Source of the DNA: RGIG3178 sp964533965
GTDB taxonomy: Bacteria > Bacillota > Clostridia > Christensenellales > QAND01
NCBI GenBank assembly: GCA_964533965.1
Contig: CAZHNN010000011.1
Coordinates: 1-64,000, forward strand
DNA length: 64,000 nt
Direction of reading: 5' to 3'
Part shown: in pieces, positions 54,501 to 62,414 of the stretch
How the letters are laid out: every line of letters begins with the position of its first letter
Position numbering within the stretch: the stretch's first letter is position 1
Program-made: the position numbers and the translations under genes
Notes under the pieces: model-generated
The model's input: only the letters and a program-made list of their open reading frames with translations
Databases searched by the model: none
Told to the model about the DNA's origin: nothing

Positions 54501-57254
54501 TACGAGATCCTCAAGGCACATGAATACTGGCGTCTGTTGGATATGCGCGTTGATCTTGTGGTACTCTGCGACGAAGAATACTCCTATTCACAGCCGCTGT
54601 TTTCACGTATCAGAGAAATCGTGCTCATCCACTCGCACGGCGCTGCTATGCCAAAGGATGTATTCATATTGGATAGGAGCAAGTTGAACCCTGAGGAGTA
54701 TTCTCTTTTGCACGAAGCAGCAGCCTTCACGCTTGTCGGCGATTCAAGGAGCCTTGCGGAGCAGGTGAGACGCGAACAGCCTGAGCCGCTTCCCAAGTAT
54801 AAACAAACGGCAATAGAGGAAGAAGTCTGCTATCCTACTGCCATTTGCGAGCGTGCGCTGCTGTTTGAAAACGGGCTTGGCGGATTCAACACGGATGGAA
54901 GCGAATATGTCATACAATTGGATCCGGGGCATAACACGCCGGCGCCTTGGGTGAATGTCGTAGCCAATTCCGAATTCGGGTTCATCGCCTCAGAGTCGGG
55001 ATCCTCCTTCGCATGGGCGTACAACAGCCACCAGGCCAAGCTAACACCTTGGAACAACGACATCGTCAGCGATCCACCGGCTGAAGTGATCTATCTGTGC
55101 GATAATGACGATGGCGCGATATGGACAGCAACGCCCCAGCCGGTTCGGGAAGAGGGAAGGTATACCATCCGGCATGGGTTCGGGTATACGGCCTACGAGC
55201 ATACAAGCAGAGGCATAGATCAAGAGCTTGTTGAGTTTGTACCCATAAAGGGTACTATCAAGATAAGTCTGATGCACCTAAAAAACACTTCCGATAAAAA
55301 AAGGAATCTTTCGCTCACGTATTATGTTCAACCCGTATTGGGAATCAGTTCGCAGTTTACAGCCGGGCATATACAGACACAGATCTGTGAAAACGGCATG
55401 CTGCTGATCCGAAACCGCTATAGCGAGATGTTGGCAAACAAGGTCTGCTTTGTCGATTGTTCTGAACAAGCGCGCACATGCACTGGCGACCGCAAGGAGT
55501 TCTTTGGATCCGGCGGGCTTGAATCGCCCGATTGCCTGCAAAGGGAGATGCTTTCCAACAACGTCGGCACCGGGTATGATCCTTGTGCAGCCATGCAGGT
55601 CAACATTGCGCTTGAACCCGGCGAATGCAAAGACGTCGTTTTCCTGCTGGGTACTGCGGACGAGTCGGAGGACATAAACGCGATCGCCTCCCGCTTTGGA
55701 GATGCAGCGTCTGCACTGCGGTGTCTGGAGGATGTTAGGTGTTTCTGGCAAAATACGCTTGGTGCTGTGCATGTTCAGACGCCGAACACGGCGTTTGATC
55801 TGATGCAGAACGGCTGGCTGCAATATCAGGTCATTTCCTGCCGGCTTTGGGCGCGTTCGGGATTCTACCAATCCGGCGGAGCGTACGGATTCCGTGACCA
55901 GTTGCAGGATTGCCTGTCCGTCTTATACAGCCGGCCTGATATGACAAAAGAACAAATCCTTTTACACGCAAGGCACCAATTTAAGGAAGGGGACGTGCTG
56001 CATTGGTGGCATGAACCCAGTGGGAAAGGCACCCGCACGAAATTCTCCGATGACCGCCTGTGGCTGCCATATGCCGTGGCGGAGTATATCCACGTCACAG
56101 GGGACGCAGCAATCCTCAACGAGACGATCCCGTTTTTGGAGGACGAACCGCTTAAAGTCGAAGAAGATGAGCGCTATACGTCACCTGCTGTCACGTACCA
56201 AACCGCTGCGCTGTACGAACATTGCTTGCGTGCGATCGATGTATCTCTGCAATTCGGCGCGCATGGCCTCCCCTTGATGGGCTCGGGAGATTGGAACGAC
56301 GGTATGAGCAGTGTCGGCAAAGCTGGCGGCGAAAGTGTTTGGCTTGGGTGGTTCCTTTTGAATGTGCTGGACGGCATGATACCGTTTTGCATTGCAAGGG
56401 GCGACACGGATAAGGCGGCCGGATATAAGAGGGTGTGGGAAGCACTCAAGGAATCGATCGAGCTGTATGCTTGGGACGGGAACTGGTACAAGCGGGCGTT
56501 CTTTGGCGGCGGTACACCGCTAGGATCTGCTGTGAATGACGAATGCAGGATCGATTCCATCTCGCAGTCCTGGGCAGTGATCTCAGGTTCAGGAAAAACG
56601 GAACGCGAAGTAAAGGCAATGCAGTCCCTGGAAGATCTGCTCGTGTGCTGGGAAGACGGCATTATAAAACTGCTCGCTCCCCCGTTTGACAAGGGGGATC
56701 TGGAGCCCGGATACATCAAGGGGTACGTGCCTGGGGTCAGGGAAAATGGCGGTCAATACACGCACGCCGCCGCATGGGCTATCATGGCCTTCGCAAAGCT
56801 AGGCTTTGGGGACAAAGCATTTATGCTGTACGACCTCATCAACCCGATCAACCATACCGCAACATACCGGGATTGCGCCAAATACAGGGTAGAGCCCTAT
56901 GTTATGGCTGCGGACGTCTATGCCTTTCCGCCGCATGCGGGCAAGGGCGGATGGACATGGTATACCGGCTCGGCGGGATGGATGTATCGCGCTGGACTTG
57001 AGCATATACTTGGATTTAAAAAGATCGGGGATACACTATTTGTCGACCCCTGCATCCCGGAAAAATGGCGGGAGTATAGCATTCAATACCGGCATCAGAA
57101 CACCGATTATTGTATCAAGGTGGCCAATCCGGAAGGCGTCAATCGGGGTGTTCGAACTGTTTGCATCGATGGTATAGAAACGGCGGATCATCTGATTCTG
57201 CTTGCAAACGACGGAAAAGCACACAATGTGCTCGTGATCATGGGCTGTAAGTGA
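48537..57254 (+). CDS. cyclic beta-1,2-glucan synthase (NdvB/ChvB/Cgs type)
   Basis: The 2905-residue length is typical of the family. N-terminal TM (about 3-23), then a membrane pair (about 425-485) before the GT84 glycosyltransferase domain (about 500-830). That domain shows TLDGDTILPFG (about 649), LSHDLLEGSYARTG (about 765) and the QxxRW motif RQHRWVRGDWQLL (about 794). Further membrane segments lie at about 845-1000. A Glycoamylase/GH189-like domain (about 1035-1600, with MAHHHGMSLMALNN near 1556) is followed by two GH94-like supersandwiches and a GH94 catalytic barrel with GSGDWNDGMSSVG (about 2582). GT84 extends the chain from UDP-glucose, GH189 closes the ring and GH94 trims length. 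Start has AGAGGAG upstream. Confidence 0.93.
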   Translation: MFFYYVEGIAVLACVALALWIGWIAFLRIKNKRIVMIRNISAPNKEIEDFAKENAGEHTVSGRKHPFNWPIPRMNANYEFILSTYKELNENIRKKLIVPDTAEWLLDNFYIIEEQVKVMRRDSDRKFFLKLPVLKSGPYKGFSRIFAIAMDLVAYSDGQIDDAVLAGYLNAYQTKCPLYDREISALSTVAQLALLERIRSLCKNIRETLSQWQKADKLVNDALKSNAADWDKHIRQYIRAAEDINPRFVEHLFYRLRRSKRSFTGIQRAVDERLAKTGTDLMQLIQQEHSAQSKDTVTMGNCITSLRYLTSMDWTTLLEATSFVDEILREDPDGTYPGMDAPTRGRYRSRVEKLAAVYGVSEYQIAMEAVTLAREARLHSGQNRFENEIMRTWHIGYYLLGGGLKDLCRRVRSEGAEGPECLHAGNTHSGLLYFGSIGLLALLLIWTAVWYGIIATPFHALLPTVLAGIAVLLPSLEIAISTVNFIACKLTKPAMFPKMDFKDGIPDTMRTFVVVPTLLSDEKTVVENFKNLEGQYLRNREKNLLFAVIGAYRDSNNDPNTGNEGIIRSALETVAALNGKYAKDGKDIFYFFHRKSLYNQSNNKWFGWERKRGALLEFNDLLLGSDPTSFVSSSCSNPESLHIAYIITLDGDTILPFGMAKKMVETMAHPLNKPVVDKNRGVVTQGYAILQPRVFVSCESSSRTLFSRAFAGHEGLDPYANAISDVYQDTFGEGIYTGKGIYDLRVFQSLLRDAFPENAILSHDLLEGSYARTGLVTDLKLIDSFPMQYNSFAARQHRWVRGDWQLLPFVSGTIHNRSHRRISNPLNALSRWKIIDNMRRSLLPPALMLLFLLSITILPGNLFFWLGAIAFTICFPFLIALIEYVSSQRYASDRIKRHIPVIVGVKAALLQSFFTFVLLPYQAASMLDAILITLGRVLFTKRNMLEWVTMADVEKTQKNSPQSYWIKMIASPSLALFAIALAMILKPAAVLVCLFVSFFWVLAPQIAFLMSQKREEPTLALSDNDKQELRKLARRTYRYFEEFANARNHFLPPDNYQADPPRGIAYRTSPTNIGLGLMAVLTGRDFGYIGTGKMAESIRNILITLESLEKWNGHLLNWYDTRTLTPLRPRYVSTVDSGNFISYLVTLKRALGDFLTLPLFDRNLAEGLADTLLCAGKEGESVLLACDALNRLKKEEQFDPNLWNKALEDLIKRLGGRKDSVYFEKAERMATGFKCELELYMPWIGLLDNASVDRTLQDLQPDVALKWDALTDLLRKNTPLGDMPKAIAKMQSLVCELIRPYQDQREAAWLCSLQQVLNCADAAAKDLLDTLTDLQKRIDDFCTASFAPLYSKQKKLFSIGYNLEDGKLTNSYYDLLASEARQTSYLAIARGDIESEHWSRMGRALTTVDGYKGLISWTGTMFEYLMPLLIMKNYENTLLDETYSFVVRSQRRYAKQKGAPWGMSESAFNLLDINHDFQYKAFGIPWLGLKRGLSEDVVVSPYSTFLALLVDPVEAVKNIDQLLVEGLGGSYGLYEAADYSPQRLPFDNRRAVVKSYMAHHHGMSLMALNNTLHQNILQRRFHDEPEIHAARLLLQEKIPSKLLFTKETREKVVPFMGPVQKESPQRRYDHSDPLLPMAHILSNGSYSVMLTDRGTGYSRTKMAAVNRWRADSTLDPYGMYLYVQNRSEGCLWSSAYAPLNVMPDAYEVLFGADKAVFRRRDGAVETETEITVADADNAEIRRVSLKNTGSATCELEVTSYFEVVLNTQSADIAHPAFGNLFVQTEYLPEKKCLIANRRTRSEQDRGLWLATVLVTEGKAGSIQYESDRMQFLGRGHTAKSPIVFERGRQLSNTTGPVLDPVMSLRAKLTVDPSKTARVSFVVCVAESREDLLALVDKYAGAEDIEKAFQLSLTRSRVEAGFLNLQANESELYQELIRELLFISPDRKRRREWILKNTKSQPSLWRFGISGDHPIVMAEIKNADKAEILYEILKAHEYWRLLDMRVDLVVLCDEEYSYSQPLFSRIREIVLIHSHGAAMPKDVFILDRSKLNPEEYSLLHEAAAFTLVGDSRSLAEQVRREQPEPLPKYKQTAIEEEVCYPTAICERALLFENGLGGFNTDGSEYVIQLDPGHNTPAPWVNVVANSEFGFIASESGSSFAWAYNSHQAKLTPWNNDIVSDPPAEVIYLCDNDDGAIWTATPQPVREEGRYTIRHGFGYTAYEHTSRGIDQELVEFVPIKGTIKISLMHLKNTSDKKRNLSLTYYVQPVLGISSQFTAGHIQTQICENGMLLIRNRYSEMLANKVCFVDCSEQARTCTGDRKEFFGSGGLESPDCLQREMLSNNVGTGYDPCAAMQVNIALEPGECKDVVFLLGTADESEDINAIASRFGDAASALRCLEDVRCFWQNTLGAVHVQTPNTAFDLMQNGWLQYQVISCRLWARSGFYQSGGAYGFRDQLQDCLSVLYSRPDMTKEQILLHARHQFKEGDVLHWWHEPSGKGTRTKFSDDRLWLPYAVAEYIHVTGDAAILNETIPFLEDEPLKVEEDERYTSPAVTYQTAALYEHCLRAIDVSLQFGAHGLPLMGSGDWNDGMSSVGKAGGESVWLGWFLLNVLDGMIPFCIARGDTDKAAGYKRVWEALKESIELYAWDGNWYKRAFFGGGTPLGSAVNDECRIDSISQSWAVISGSGKTEREVKAMQSLEDLLVCWEDGIIKLLAPPFDKGDLEPGYIKGYVPGVRENGGQYTHAAAWAIMAFAKLGFGDKAFMLYDLINPINHTATYRDCAKYRVEPYVMAADVYAFPPHAGKGGWTWYTGSAGWMYRAGLEHILGFKKIGDTLFVDPCIPEKWREYSIQYRHQNTDYCIKVANPEGVNRGVRTVCIDGIETADHLILLANDGKAHNVLVIMGCK

Positions 57255-57562
57255 ACCGGAATAGCCCAAGTCCATTTGATGTGATAATTCATTGACATAT
57301 AAGACACTAATATTAATGGATTTGTAATAATTATTTCAGCAATATCCAATATTTGCTCAATATTTCTTCATATATTGATGGATATTTGTTTTGACACTTC
57401 GATCACATCCATATAAAATAAAAAATTAAGAGAGATAGTTTGTTCCTTTGCAAGCGGATATGCCAACCGTTTGTGTGGGATGTAATTTGATAGGATCCCA
57501 TCGGTATCAATCAAAGAAAAAGGTCAAAAGAAAAGACCTGTCGAGGGGAAAGAGGAGATCAG
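57255..57562. other. AT-rich region with promoter and leader of the SH3/PG-binding gene
   Basis: About 308 bases. Repeated CAATAT words near 57342-57368, and AATATCCA/TGGATATT arms, lie upstream of the promoter at 57391-57419. A leader of about 135 bases follows, with small stems TGGGAT/ATCCCA and AGGTC/GACCT. No gene is seen. Confidence 0.55.
57391..57419 (+). promoter_or_regulatory. strong sigma-A promoter
   Basis: TTGACA at 57391-57396, a 17-base spacer and TAAAAT at 57414-57419. Confidence 0.75.
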
Positions 57563-58969
57563 ATGCGTTCTCGAAGGCGGATATGGATTGTTGGTCTGGC
57601 TTTGAGCTTTATGATGGTTCATATGTCGTTAGCAGGCATGACGGCTCTTGCATCATCCGGAGTGGAGGATTTGGGGGGTAACCTGTTCGTTTTTCCGGTA
57701 TACGATTCCACAACGCTTAAAGTGGAATTCGATCAAGGAAACTATTTCCTCTATCCTCAGGGTCTGCTGCCACAAGAGAGCGACGGTACGGGTGACGTGA
57801 CGATTACGCCAGCACCTGTAGGAAGCGATTCTCAGTCAGCGGTCGATGGCGGCGAGGGCGATGATTCGGAGACGGATACTCCCGACGAAGCCACAGTCGT
57901 TGCAACCGTGGCCCGCGTCATGGGATCAAGCGTAAAGCTGCGTGCGACTGCGAATTCCAATGCTGACGTCGTAGCCGACCTGAGCGACGGGACAACGCTG
58001 AACATACTTGGCAAGAGCGGACAATGGCTGCAGGTTTCTTTCGGCATCATGCAGGGATATGTCAGCAGCTCCAATGTGTTCCAGGTTTCGACGACCGGCT
58101 TGAACGGATACGTCATGCGTGACGGTGTTAATTTGCGCGCCGAGAACAATACGGATGCCAATATTCTGGGCTTGCTGACCGCCGGAGCTGGCGTCAAGGT
58201 GACGGACTACCTCAACGGATGGTTTTTGATTACGTACGGCGATAAGAACGGATATGTCCGCAACGACTGCATAGCCGTGTCCAGCAGCGTCTATACAGGC
58301 GATCAATCGACCCTGCTCAAGAGCGGAATGAGCGGATCTGCCGTTAAGAAAGCGCAGACCGAGCTCAAGCGCCGCGGGTTCTTTACGGGCATTGCCTCCG
58401 GTGAGTATGGTCCCACGACCGAAAAGGCTGTGGAGGCCTTTCAGGCGATGGCCAATCTCGATTCGGATGGAATCCTCGGACAGCAAACACTGACAATACT
58501 CTATGGAAATAACAATTATTACCTCCGGATTTCGCTCGCACAGAAGGTGGGCGTCAAGGGCAAGGTCAAGATGACGGATTGGAACGTGGTCAAAAACATC
58601 CTTCCAAACGGGGCAAAAATAAAAGTCATCGACGTACGTACCGGTGTATCATGGAATGAAAAAGTCTCCTGCGGCCACTATCATAAGGATGTCAGCCCGC
58701 TTTCAGCCTCAGACACAGCAAAACTCAAGAGTGTGTACGGTGGAAAGTGGACTTGGGCGCGCAGGCCGGTATGGGTGGTTTACAGGAATTACGTATGGGC
58801 GGCCAGCATGAACGGAATGCCGCATGCCCCTCATTTAAGCGTAGTGTCCGGAAACAATTTCTCTGGCGTTCATTGTATCCATTTTCTGAACAGCAGAGTA
58901 CATGCCACAGGGAGAGTAGACTCTGTACATCAGGCATGTATCAAGACCGCTTACAATGCGGGGAAATAA
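57563..58969 (+). CDS. secreted protein with SH3 and peptidoglycan-binding domains and an unassigned C-terminal domain
   Basis: The protein has 468 residues. After a signal peptide (about 1-30) comes an acidic region, then two SH3 domains (about 110-175 and 185-245, with VKLRATANSNADVV and VNLRAENNTDANIL). A PG_binding_1 domain follows (about 255-315, VKKAQTELKRRGFFTG). The C-terminal domain (about 325-468) carries HYHKDVSPLSASD, YGGKWTWARRPVWV, AASMNGMPHAPH and HCIHFLNSRVH. This conserved block recurs in clostridial peptidoglycan-binding proteins, and its His/Asp pattern suggests metal-dependent wall hydrolysis, but it has no established activity. The ATG has AGAGGAG upstream. It is a one-gene unit with its own terminator. 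Confidence 0.8.
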   Translation: MRSRRRIWIVGLALSFMMVHMSLAGMTALASSGVEDLGGNLFVFPVYDSTTLKVEFDQGNYFLYPQGLLPQESDGTGDVTITPAPVGSDSQSAVDGGEGDDSETDTPDEATVVATVARVMGSSVKLRATANSNADVVADLSDGTTLNILGKSGQWLQVSFGIMQGYVSSSNVFQVSTTGLNGYVMRDGVNLRAENNTDANILGLLTAGAGVKVTDYLNGWFLITYGDKNGYVRNDCIAVSSSVYTGDQSTLLKSGMSGSAVKKAQTELKRRGFFTGIASGEYGPTTEKAVEAFQAMANLDSDGILGQQTLTILYGNNNYYLRISLAQKVGVKGKVKMTDWNVVKNILPNGAKIKVIDVRTGVSWNEKVSCGHYHKDVSPLSASDTAKLKSVYGGKWTWARRPVWVVYRNYVWAASMNGMPHAPHLSVVSGNNFSGVHCIHFLNSRVHATGRVDSVHQACIKTAYNAGK

Positions 58970-59030
58970 GGCAACGATATGTAGTGCTCTGTCCACCCGT
59001 TAAGGATTGGGGAAAGCATAAACATCAACC

Positions 59031-59058
59031 AAAAGCCCGGATACTCCGGGCTTTTTTT
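59031..59058 (+). terminator. terminator of the SH3/PG-binding gene
   Basis: AAAAGCCCGGA-TAC-TCCGGGCTTTT is followed by a T tract. Confidence 0.9.
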
Positions 59059-59106
59059 GTTGCAAATTTGCCATGTATGCGTTTTTGATTTTATAAAAAT
59101 CAAAGG

Positions 59107-59134
59107 TTGATATTCCTTCTGAAAGGAGTATAAT
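59107..59134 (+). promoter_or_regulatory. promoter of the TetR-hydrolase operon
   Basis: TTGATA at 59107-59112, a 16-base spacer and a perfect TATAAT at 59129-59134. Confidence 0.75.
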
Positions 59135-59141
59135 GAAAGGA

Positions 59142-59161
59142 CGACCGACCAGTCGGTCGGT
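59142..59161. promoter_or_regulatory. TetR-type operator
   Basis: CGACCGAC-CA-GTCGGTCG is a perfect 18-base palindrome. The overlapping ACCGACC-AGTC-GGTCGGT is a second perfect one. It lies just downstream of the -10 box, over the likely transcription start. Confidence 0.85.
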
Positions 59162-59180
59162 ATTCAAAAGGAGCACTACG

Positions 59181-59828
59181 ATGCCGGAACAGGACGCCCG
59201 ACAACAGAAAAAAGAGAGCATCTTTCGTGCGGCGCTTCAAGCGTATGCGCGATATGGAATCCACAGAGCTACCGCCAAACAGATCGCAGATATGGCGCGG
59301 ATAGGCAAATCCACCATCTTCGAATACTTCACGACGACCGACGAACTGATGGACGAAGCTTTCCGGTGGTATATCGATCAGACAAACAACCATTGGGATA
59401 CTTTGCACAACCTTGCCAAAGAAGATCCCGCAGCTGCGCTCACTACGTATTTGGACAGCCTGATTGATCTGATCCTCCGTGATCCAGAAAAACTGCTGCT
59501 CATTTCACAATATGCCACGGCGATACTGGCTACAAGCAGCGATTTTGAAGAAGTTAAGCGGCAGTATGCACAGAAACTGCAGCCGTCTTCCGATCAATTG
59601 CTCTTTGAGTTCCGGTTCATCGCGGACGTGGGCATCCAAACAGGAGTATTCAAGCCTGTGGGTATGAGCGCAGATGATTGCGCCATCATGATCAACGCCA
59701 TCGTCCGGGAGATGCAGGCACAGGCATTTGTACAGGAACGACGCCAAATAGCAGACATTTGTGGGCAACTCAAGCGCCTAGCCTTTATAGTGCTTGGCAC
59801 TGATATCAATGATTCAAAAGGGAATTGA
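59181..59828 (+). CDS. TetR/AcrR-family transcriptional regulator (autoregulated)
   Basis: This 215-residue protein has an N-terminal helix-turn-helix (TAKQIADMARIGKSTIFEYF, about residues 27-46), typical of the family, and an all-helical ligand domain. The ATG at 59181 has AAAGGAG eight bases upstream. A longer frame starting at 59133 would place the palindromic operator inside the coding region and is rejected. The operator overlaps the promoter, so it very likely represses its own operon. The next gene, an alpha/beta hydrolase, follows after 15 bases, and its substrate may be the inducer. Confidence 0.9.
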   Translation: MPEQDARQQKKESIFRAALQAYARYGIHRATAKQIADMARIGKSTIFEYFTTTDELMDEAFRWYIDQTNNHWDTLHNLAKEDPAAALTTYLDSLIDLILRDPEKLLLISQYATAILATSSDFEEVKRQYAQKLQPSSDQLLFEFRFIADVGIQTGVFKPVGMSADDCAIMINAIVREMQAQAFVQERRQIADICGQLKRLAFIVLGTDINDSKGN

Positions 59829-59843
59829 GAGGAGAACTGTCCA

Positions 59844-60626
59844 ATGTATGTCGAGCAGAAAGGGAACAGGAATGCAACCTCGATCGTGTTCATCCACGGC
59901 GGCGGTGTAGCCGGATGGATGTGGCAAAAACAGTGGGAGGCCTTTGAGGACTATCATTGTATCATTCCCGATCTTCCGGATCACGGAAAAAGCATGAATG
60001 AAGGGCATATTGACATTGAAGATAGCGCCAAACGAATCGCGGATCTTATCAGAGAGCGTGCCAACGGAGGCAAAGCCCACGTGATAGGGCATTCGCTGGG
60101 AGGCAAAATGATCGTTCAGCTTTTGGCAACACAGCCGGAGGTGATTGACCGCGCCGTCGTCGGAAGCGCACTGTTCCGCAAAATTCCGCTGATGAACCTG
60201 ATGCTCAACATGCCATCGTATAGGCTTACGGTGTGGATGCTGAAGTCAAAATGGGTAATGGCAAAACAGGTGAAACAGTTCGGTTTTCCCAACGATTTCT
60301 ATAAGGAAAACTTCATAAAGGAAATCTCCGGCGAAACACCGGAGATGCTGGATCGGATCTATTCTCAGCTGAACAAGCATCTTGTCTTGCCGCCGGGCCT
60401 TTGTAAAGCGCAGACTCCGACGCTTGTGATCGCTGGTGAACACGAACCCAAAGCCATGCGGCAATCCGCCGCGGATGTGGCAGAAGCGCTGCCTAATGCC
60501 AAAGCCTGCCTGATCCGCAACGCGAAGCATACCTACCCCTGGGCGCAATCCGATGCATTCAACGAAGCTATAAGATCGTGGATCACAGGTGGCAAACCCG
60601 AAAGCGATCGGTTGCTGCCTTTATAA
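59844..60626 (+). CDS. alpha/beta hydrolase
   Basis: This 260-residue protein shows an oxyanion-hole motif FIHGGGVAGWMW (about residue 15), the strand-turn PDLPDHGKS (about 44), the nucleophile elbow VIGHSLGGKM (Ser near 82), a late Asp in VIAGEHEP and a His in NAKHTYPWAQ, giving a full triad. It resembles the esterase/MhpC-like branch. Cytosolic. GAGAGGAGA lies eight bases before the start. It is in one operon with the TetR gene, so it is probably induced by its own substrate or by a related hydrophobic ester. It ends two bases before the convergent MFS gene. Confidence 0.88.
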   Translation: MYVEQKGNRNATSIVFIHGGGVAGWMWQKQWEAFEDYHCIIPDLPDHGKSMNEGHIDIEDSAKRIADLIRERANGGKAHVIGHSLGGKMIVQLLATQPEVIDRAVVGSALFRKIPLMNLMLNMPSYRLTVWMLKSKWVMAKQVKQFGFPNDFYKENFIKEISGETPEMLDRIYSQLNKHLVLPPGLCKAQTPTLVIAGEHEPKAMRQSAADVAEALPNAKACLIRNAKHTYPWAQSDAFNEAIRSWITGGKPESDRLLPL

Positions 60627-60628
60627 CG

Positions 60629-61840
60629 CTACAGCGCCTTGCCTTGTGCTTTTTTCGAGGTGAGGTAGAAGAACGGGATGGCAGCCAGCTGCGCGCAAAC
60701 CGAAAAAGCGGCAAGCCAGAACGGTGCGGAATCGTACAGCGCTCCCATTAACCATGAGCCAAGGAACCAAAGGATGCCAAACGATGTTTCGAATATGCCA
60801 AAACCCGTCGACCGGCTTTGTTTGGATACGATGGTGGCGACGACCGATTTTAAGATGGACTCCTGCGCTCCCATGCCGACACCCCACATGGCGATACCCA
60901 CTATCGCAAGGGGCAGCGAGTGGAACAGGAAGATGAATACAGAGAAGAAAGCGGATATGAGGCTTGAGAGAATGAGCACTCGTATCCCTTTTTTATCGAA
61001 CAGCCAGCCGAACAGCAGAGCGGCAAAGGCATCGATGAGCATCGCAAAGGCGTAGAGCAGCGGCAGCGTGTCACTGGGAACAAGGGATTGTCTTGCGATG
61101 TGCATGGTGATCAGCGGAAAATCGGCAAAGCCCAACGCCAAAAGGCTGATGCCTATGATGTACAGGATGAAGGAAGGATTCGCTTTCAATCCTATGCCGG
61201 GTTCTTCCGTTGAGATTTCAAAGTTTTCCGGATTCGGGAACTTCCTCTTCGCGATATACAGCGAGAGCAGCGTAAAAGCCGCCGGGATTCCAAGCGCGGC
61301 GAAGCAAAGCGAATAGGCCGCAAAATCGGATTGTCCCCTTTTGAGCATGAGCACGAAGAAGAGGAGCACGGGGCCCGAAAAAGCCCCGATCTGATCGAGA
61401 AATTCCTGTATTGCAAAGGCTTTGCCGGCGCCCAGCTGCTTGGACGCAAAGGACACCAGCGTGTTCTTCGAAGGCTGGCGGATCGCCTTGCCGACACGCT
61501 CGAAGACGATCAGAAAACACGCGATGATCCACCCGTTTTCTGAGAGAAGCGCCAAAGCAGGGATGGCCGCCATGTTGATAACGTAACCGATAAACGTCAT
61601 CGTCCAGTATTTTTTGAATTTGTCCGCGAAGTAGCCGGTGATCAACCGAAACGAATAGCCGATCATTTCCCCAAGCCCTGTCACAAAGCCGATCGTTGAA
61701 GCCGAAGCGCCAAGCAGGGAAAGGTACGCGCCGTAGATGCTGCGCGCTCCCTCGTGCGTCATGTCAGAAAACATGCTGACGATACCCATGATAAACACAA
61801 ACGTAGTAGCGGACTTTACAAGAGTGTCCTTTTTCTGCAT
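60629..61840 (-). CDS. MFS transporter
   Basis: This 403-residue permease has about twelve membrane segments. The N-terminal MFSDMTHEGARSIYGAYLSL and GLGEMIGYSFRLITGYFAD are typical of an MFS subgroup often found with ChrB-like regulators. The central GKAIRQPSKNTLVSFA is the loop signature. The ATG has GGGGGAGC upstream. It lies 27 bases after a ChrB-N-like gene on the same strand, so the two are one operon behind a palindromic operator. An efflux role is likely. The substrate is unknown, and chromate is only one possibility. Confidence 0.88.
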   Translation of the reverse strand: MQKKDTLVKSATTFVFIMGIVSMFSDMTHEGARSIYGAYLSLLGASASTIGFVTGLGEMIGYSFRLITGYFADKFKKYWTMTFIGYVINMAAIPALALLSENGWIIACFLIVFERVGKAIRQPSKNTLVSFASKQLGAGKAFAIQEFLDQIGAFSGPVLLFFVLMLKRGQSDFAAYSLCFAALGIPAAFTLLSLYIAKRKFPNPENFEISTEEPGIGLKANPSFILYIIGISLLALGFADFPLITMHIARQSLVPSDTLPLLYAFAMLIDAFAALLFGWLFDKKGIRVLILSSLISAFFSVFIFLFHSLPLAIVGIAMWGVGMGAQESILKSVVATIVSKQSRSTGFGIFETSFGILWFLGSWLMGALYDSAPFWLAAFSVCAQLAAIPFFYLTSKKAQGKAL

Positions 61841-61867
61841 TTTACTGCTCCCCCATATATCATTCCA

Positions 61868-62398
61868 TCATTGTCCTTGGGCGTTGAACACGTTCTGTGC
61901 GAACTCATCCAGCATCTGCTCGCAGATCAAAAGCTGCTTTTCGGCTTCTGCAAGCAGCGGGGCGCCAAAGAAATCCAGCTTTTTGATCTTTTCCAGCCAG
62001 TTTTTCTGCTTTCTCAAGTCTTCATCGTTTTCTTCCAATTCGGCATAGGTAAAGTGCTTGTTTTCGGTTTCCTTGCGGATCTCCTTAAAATAGTCGTTGC
62101 ACTTATCGATGAACTCTTCGTATTGGTCGTTCCGCTCGTTGTTAAAGCGTAGGATGATGTTTTCCTCTTCCTTCTTATCAAGTCCTCTTGTTTCCAAAAG
62201 AAGAGCTTCACCGCCGATGCTGATGATCTCATTTTGGACGATCTTGAACTGCCTTTGATGTTCTTCGTTCTTGGGCAGCAGGCAAACACCGTTCTGGATA
62301 TAGATGGCACCGAACCCCTTGATCTTCCGCCAGATGGCAACCCTCTTGCTGGATGGTTCCGGAGATGTCTTGTACGATAATAGCAGCCATTCATTCAT
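61868..62398 (-). CDS. ChrB N-terminal domain-like protein
   Basis: The 176-residue protein opens MNEWLLLSYKTSPEPSSKRV, followed by AIWRKIKGFGAIYIQNGVCL, the start of the ChrB-N domain (W-x-L-L-x-Y-x ... R-V-x-x-W-R-K-x-x-x-x-G-A). An acidic helical region with a probable coiled coil follows (about 75-150). The ChrB C-terminal domain is absent. ChrB proteins sense or regulate chromate resistance. This short form may be a regulator or accessory of the MFS gene next to it. The ATG at 62398 has AAAGGATGA upstream. Confidence 0.7.
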   Translation of the reverse strand: MNEWLLLSYKTSPEPSSKRVAIWRKIKGFGAIYIQNGVCLLPKNEEHQRQFKIVQNEIISIGGEALLLETRGLDKKEEENIILRFNNERNDQYEEFIDKCNDYFKEIRKETENKHFTYAELEENDEDLRKQKNWLEKIKKLDFFGAPLLAEAEKQLLICEQMLDEFAQNVFNAQGQ

Positions 62399-62414
62399 AT
62401 AAATATCATCCTTT

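Noticed and set aside
59133..59180. Earlier start for the second TetR gene
   Set aside because: It would put the operator in the coding region, and the ATG at 59181 has an ideal ribosome site.
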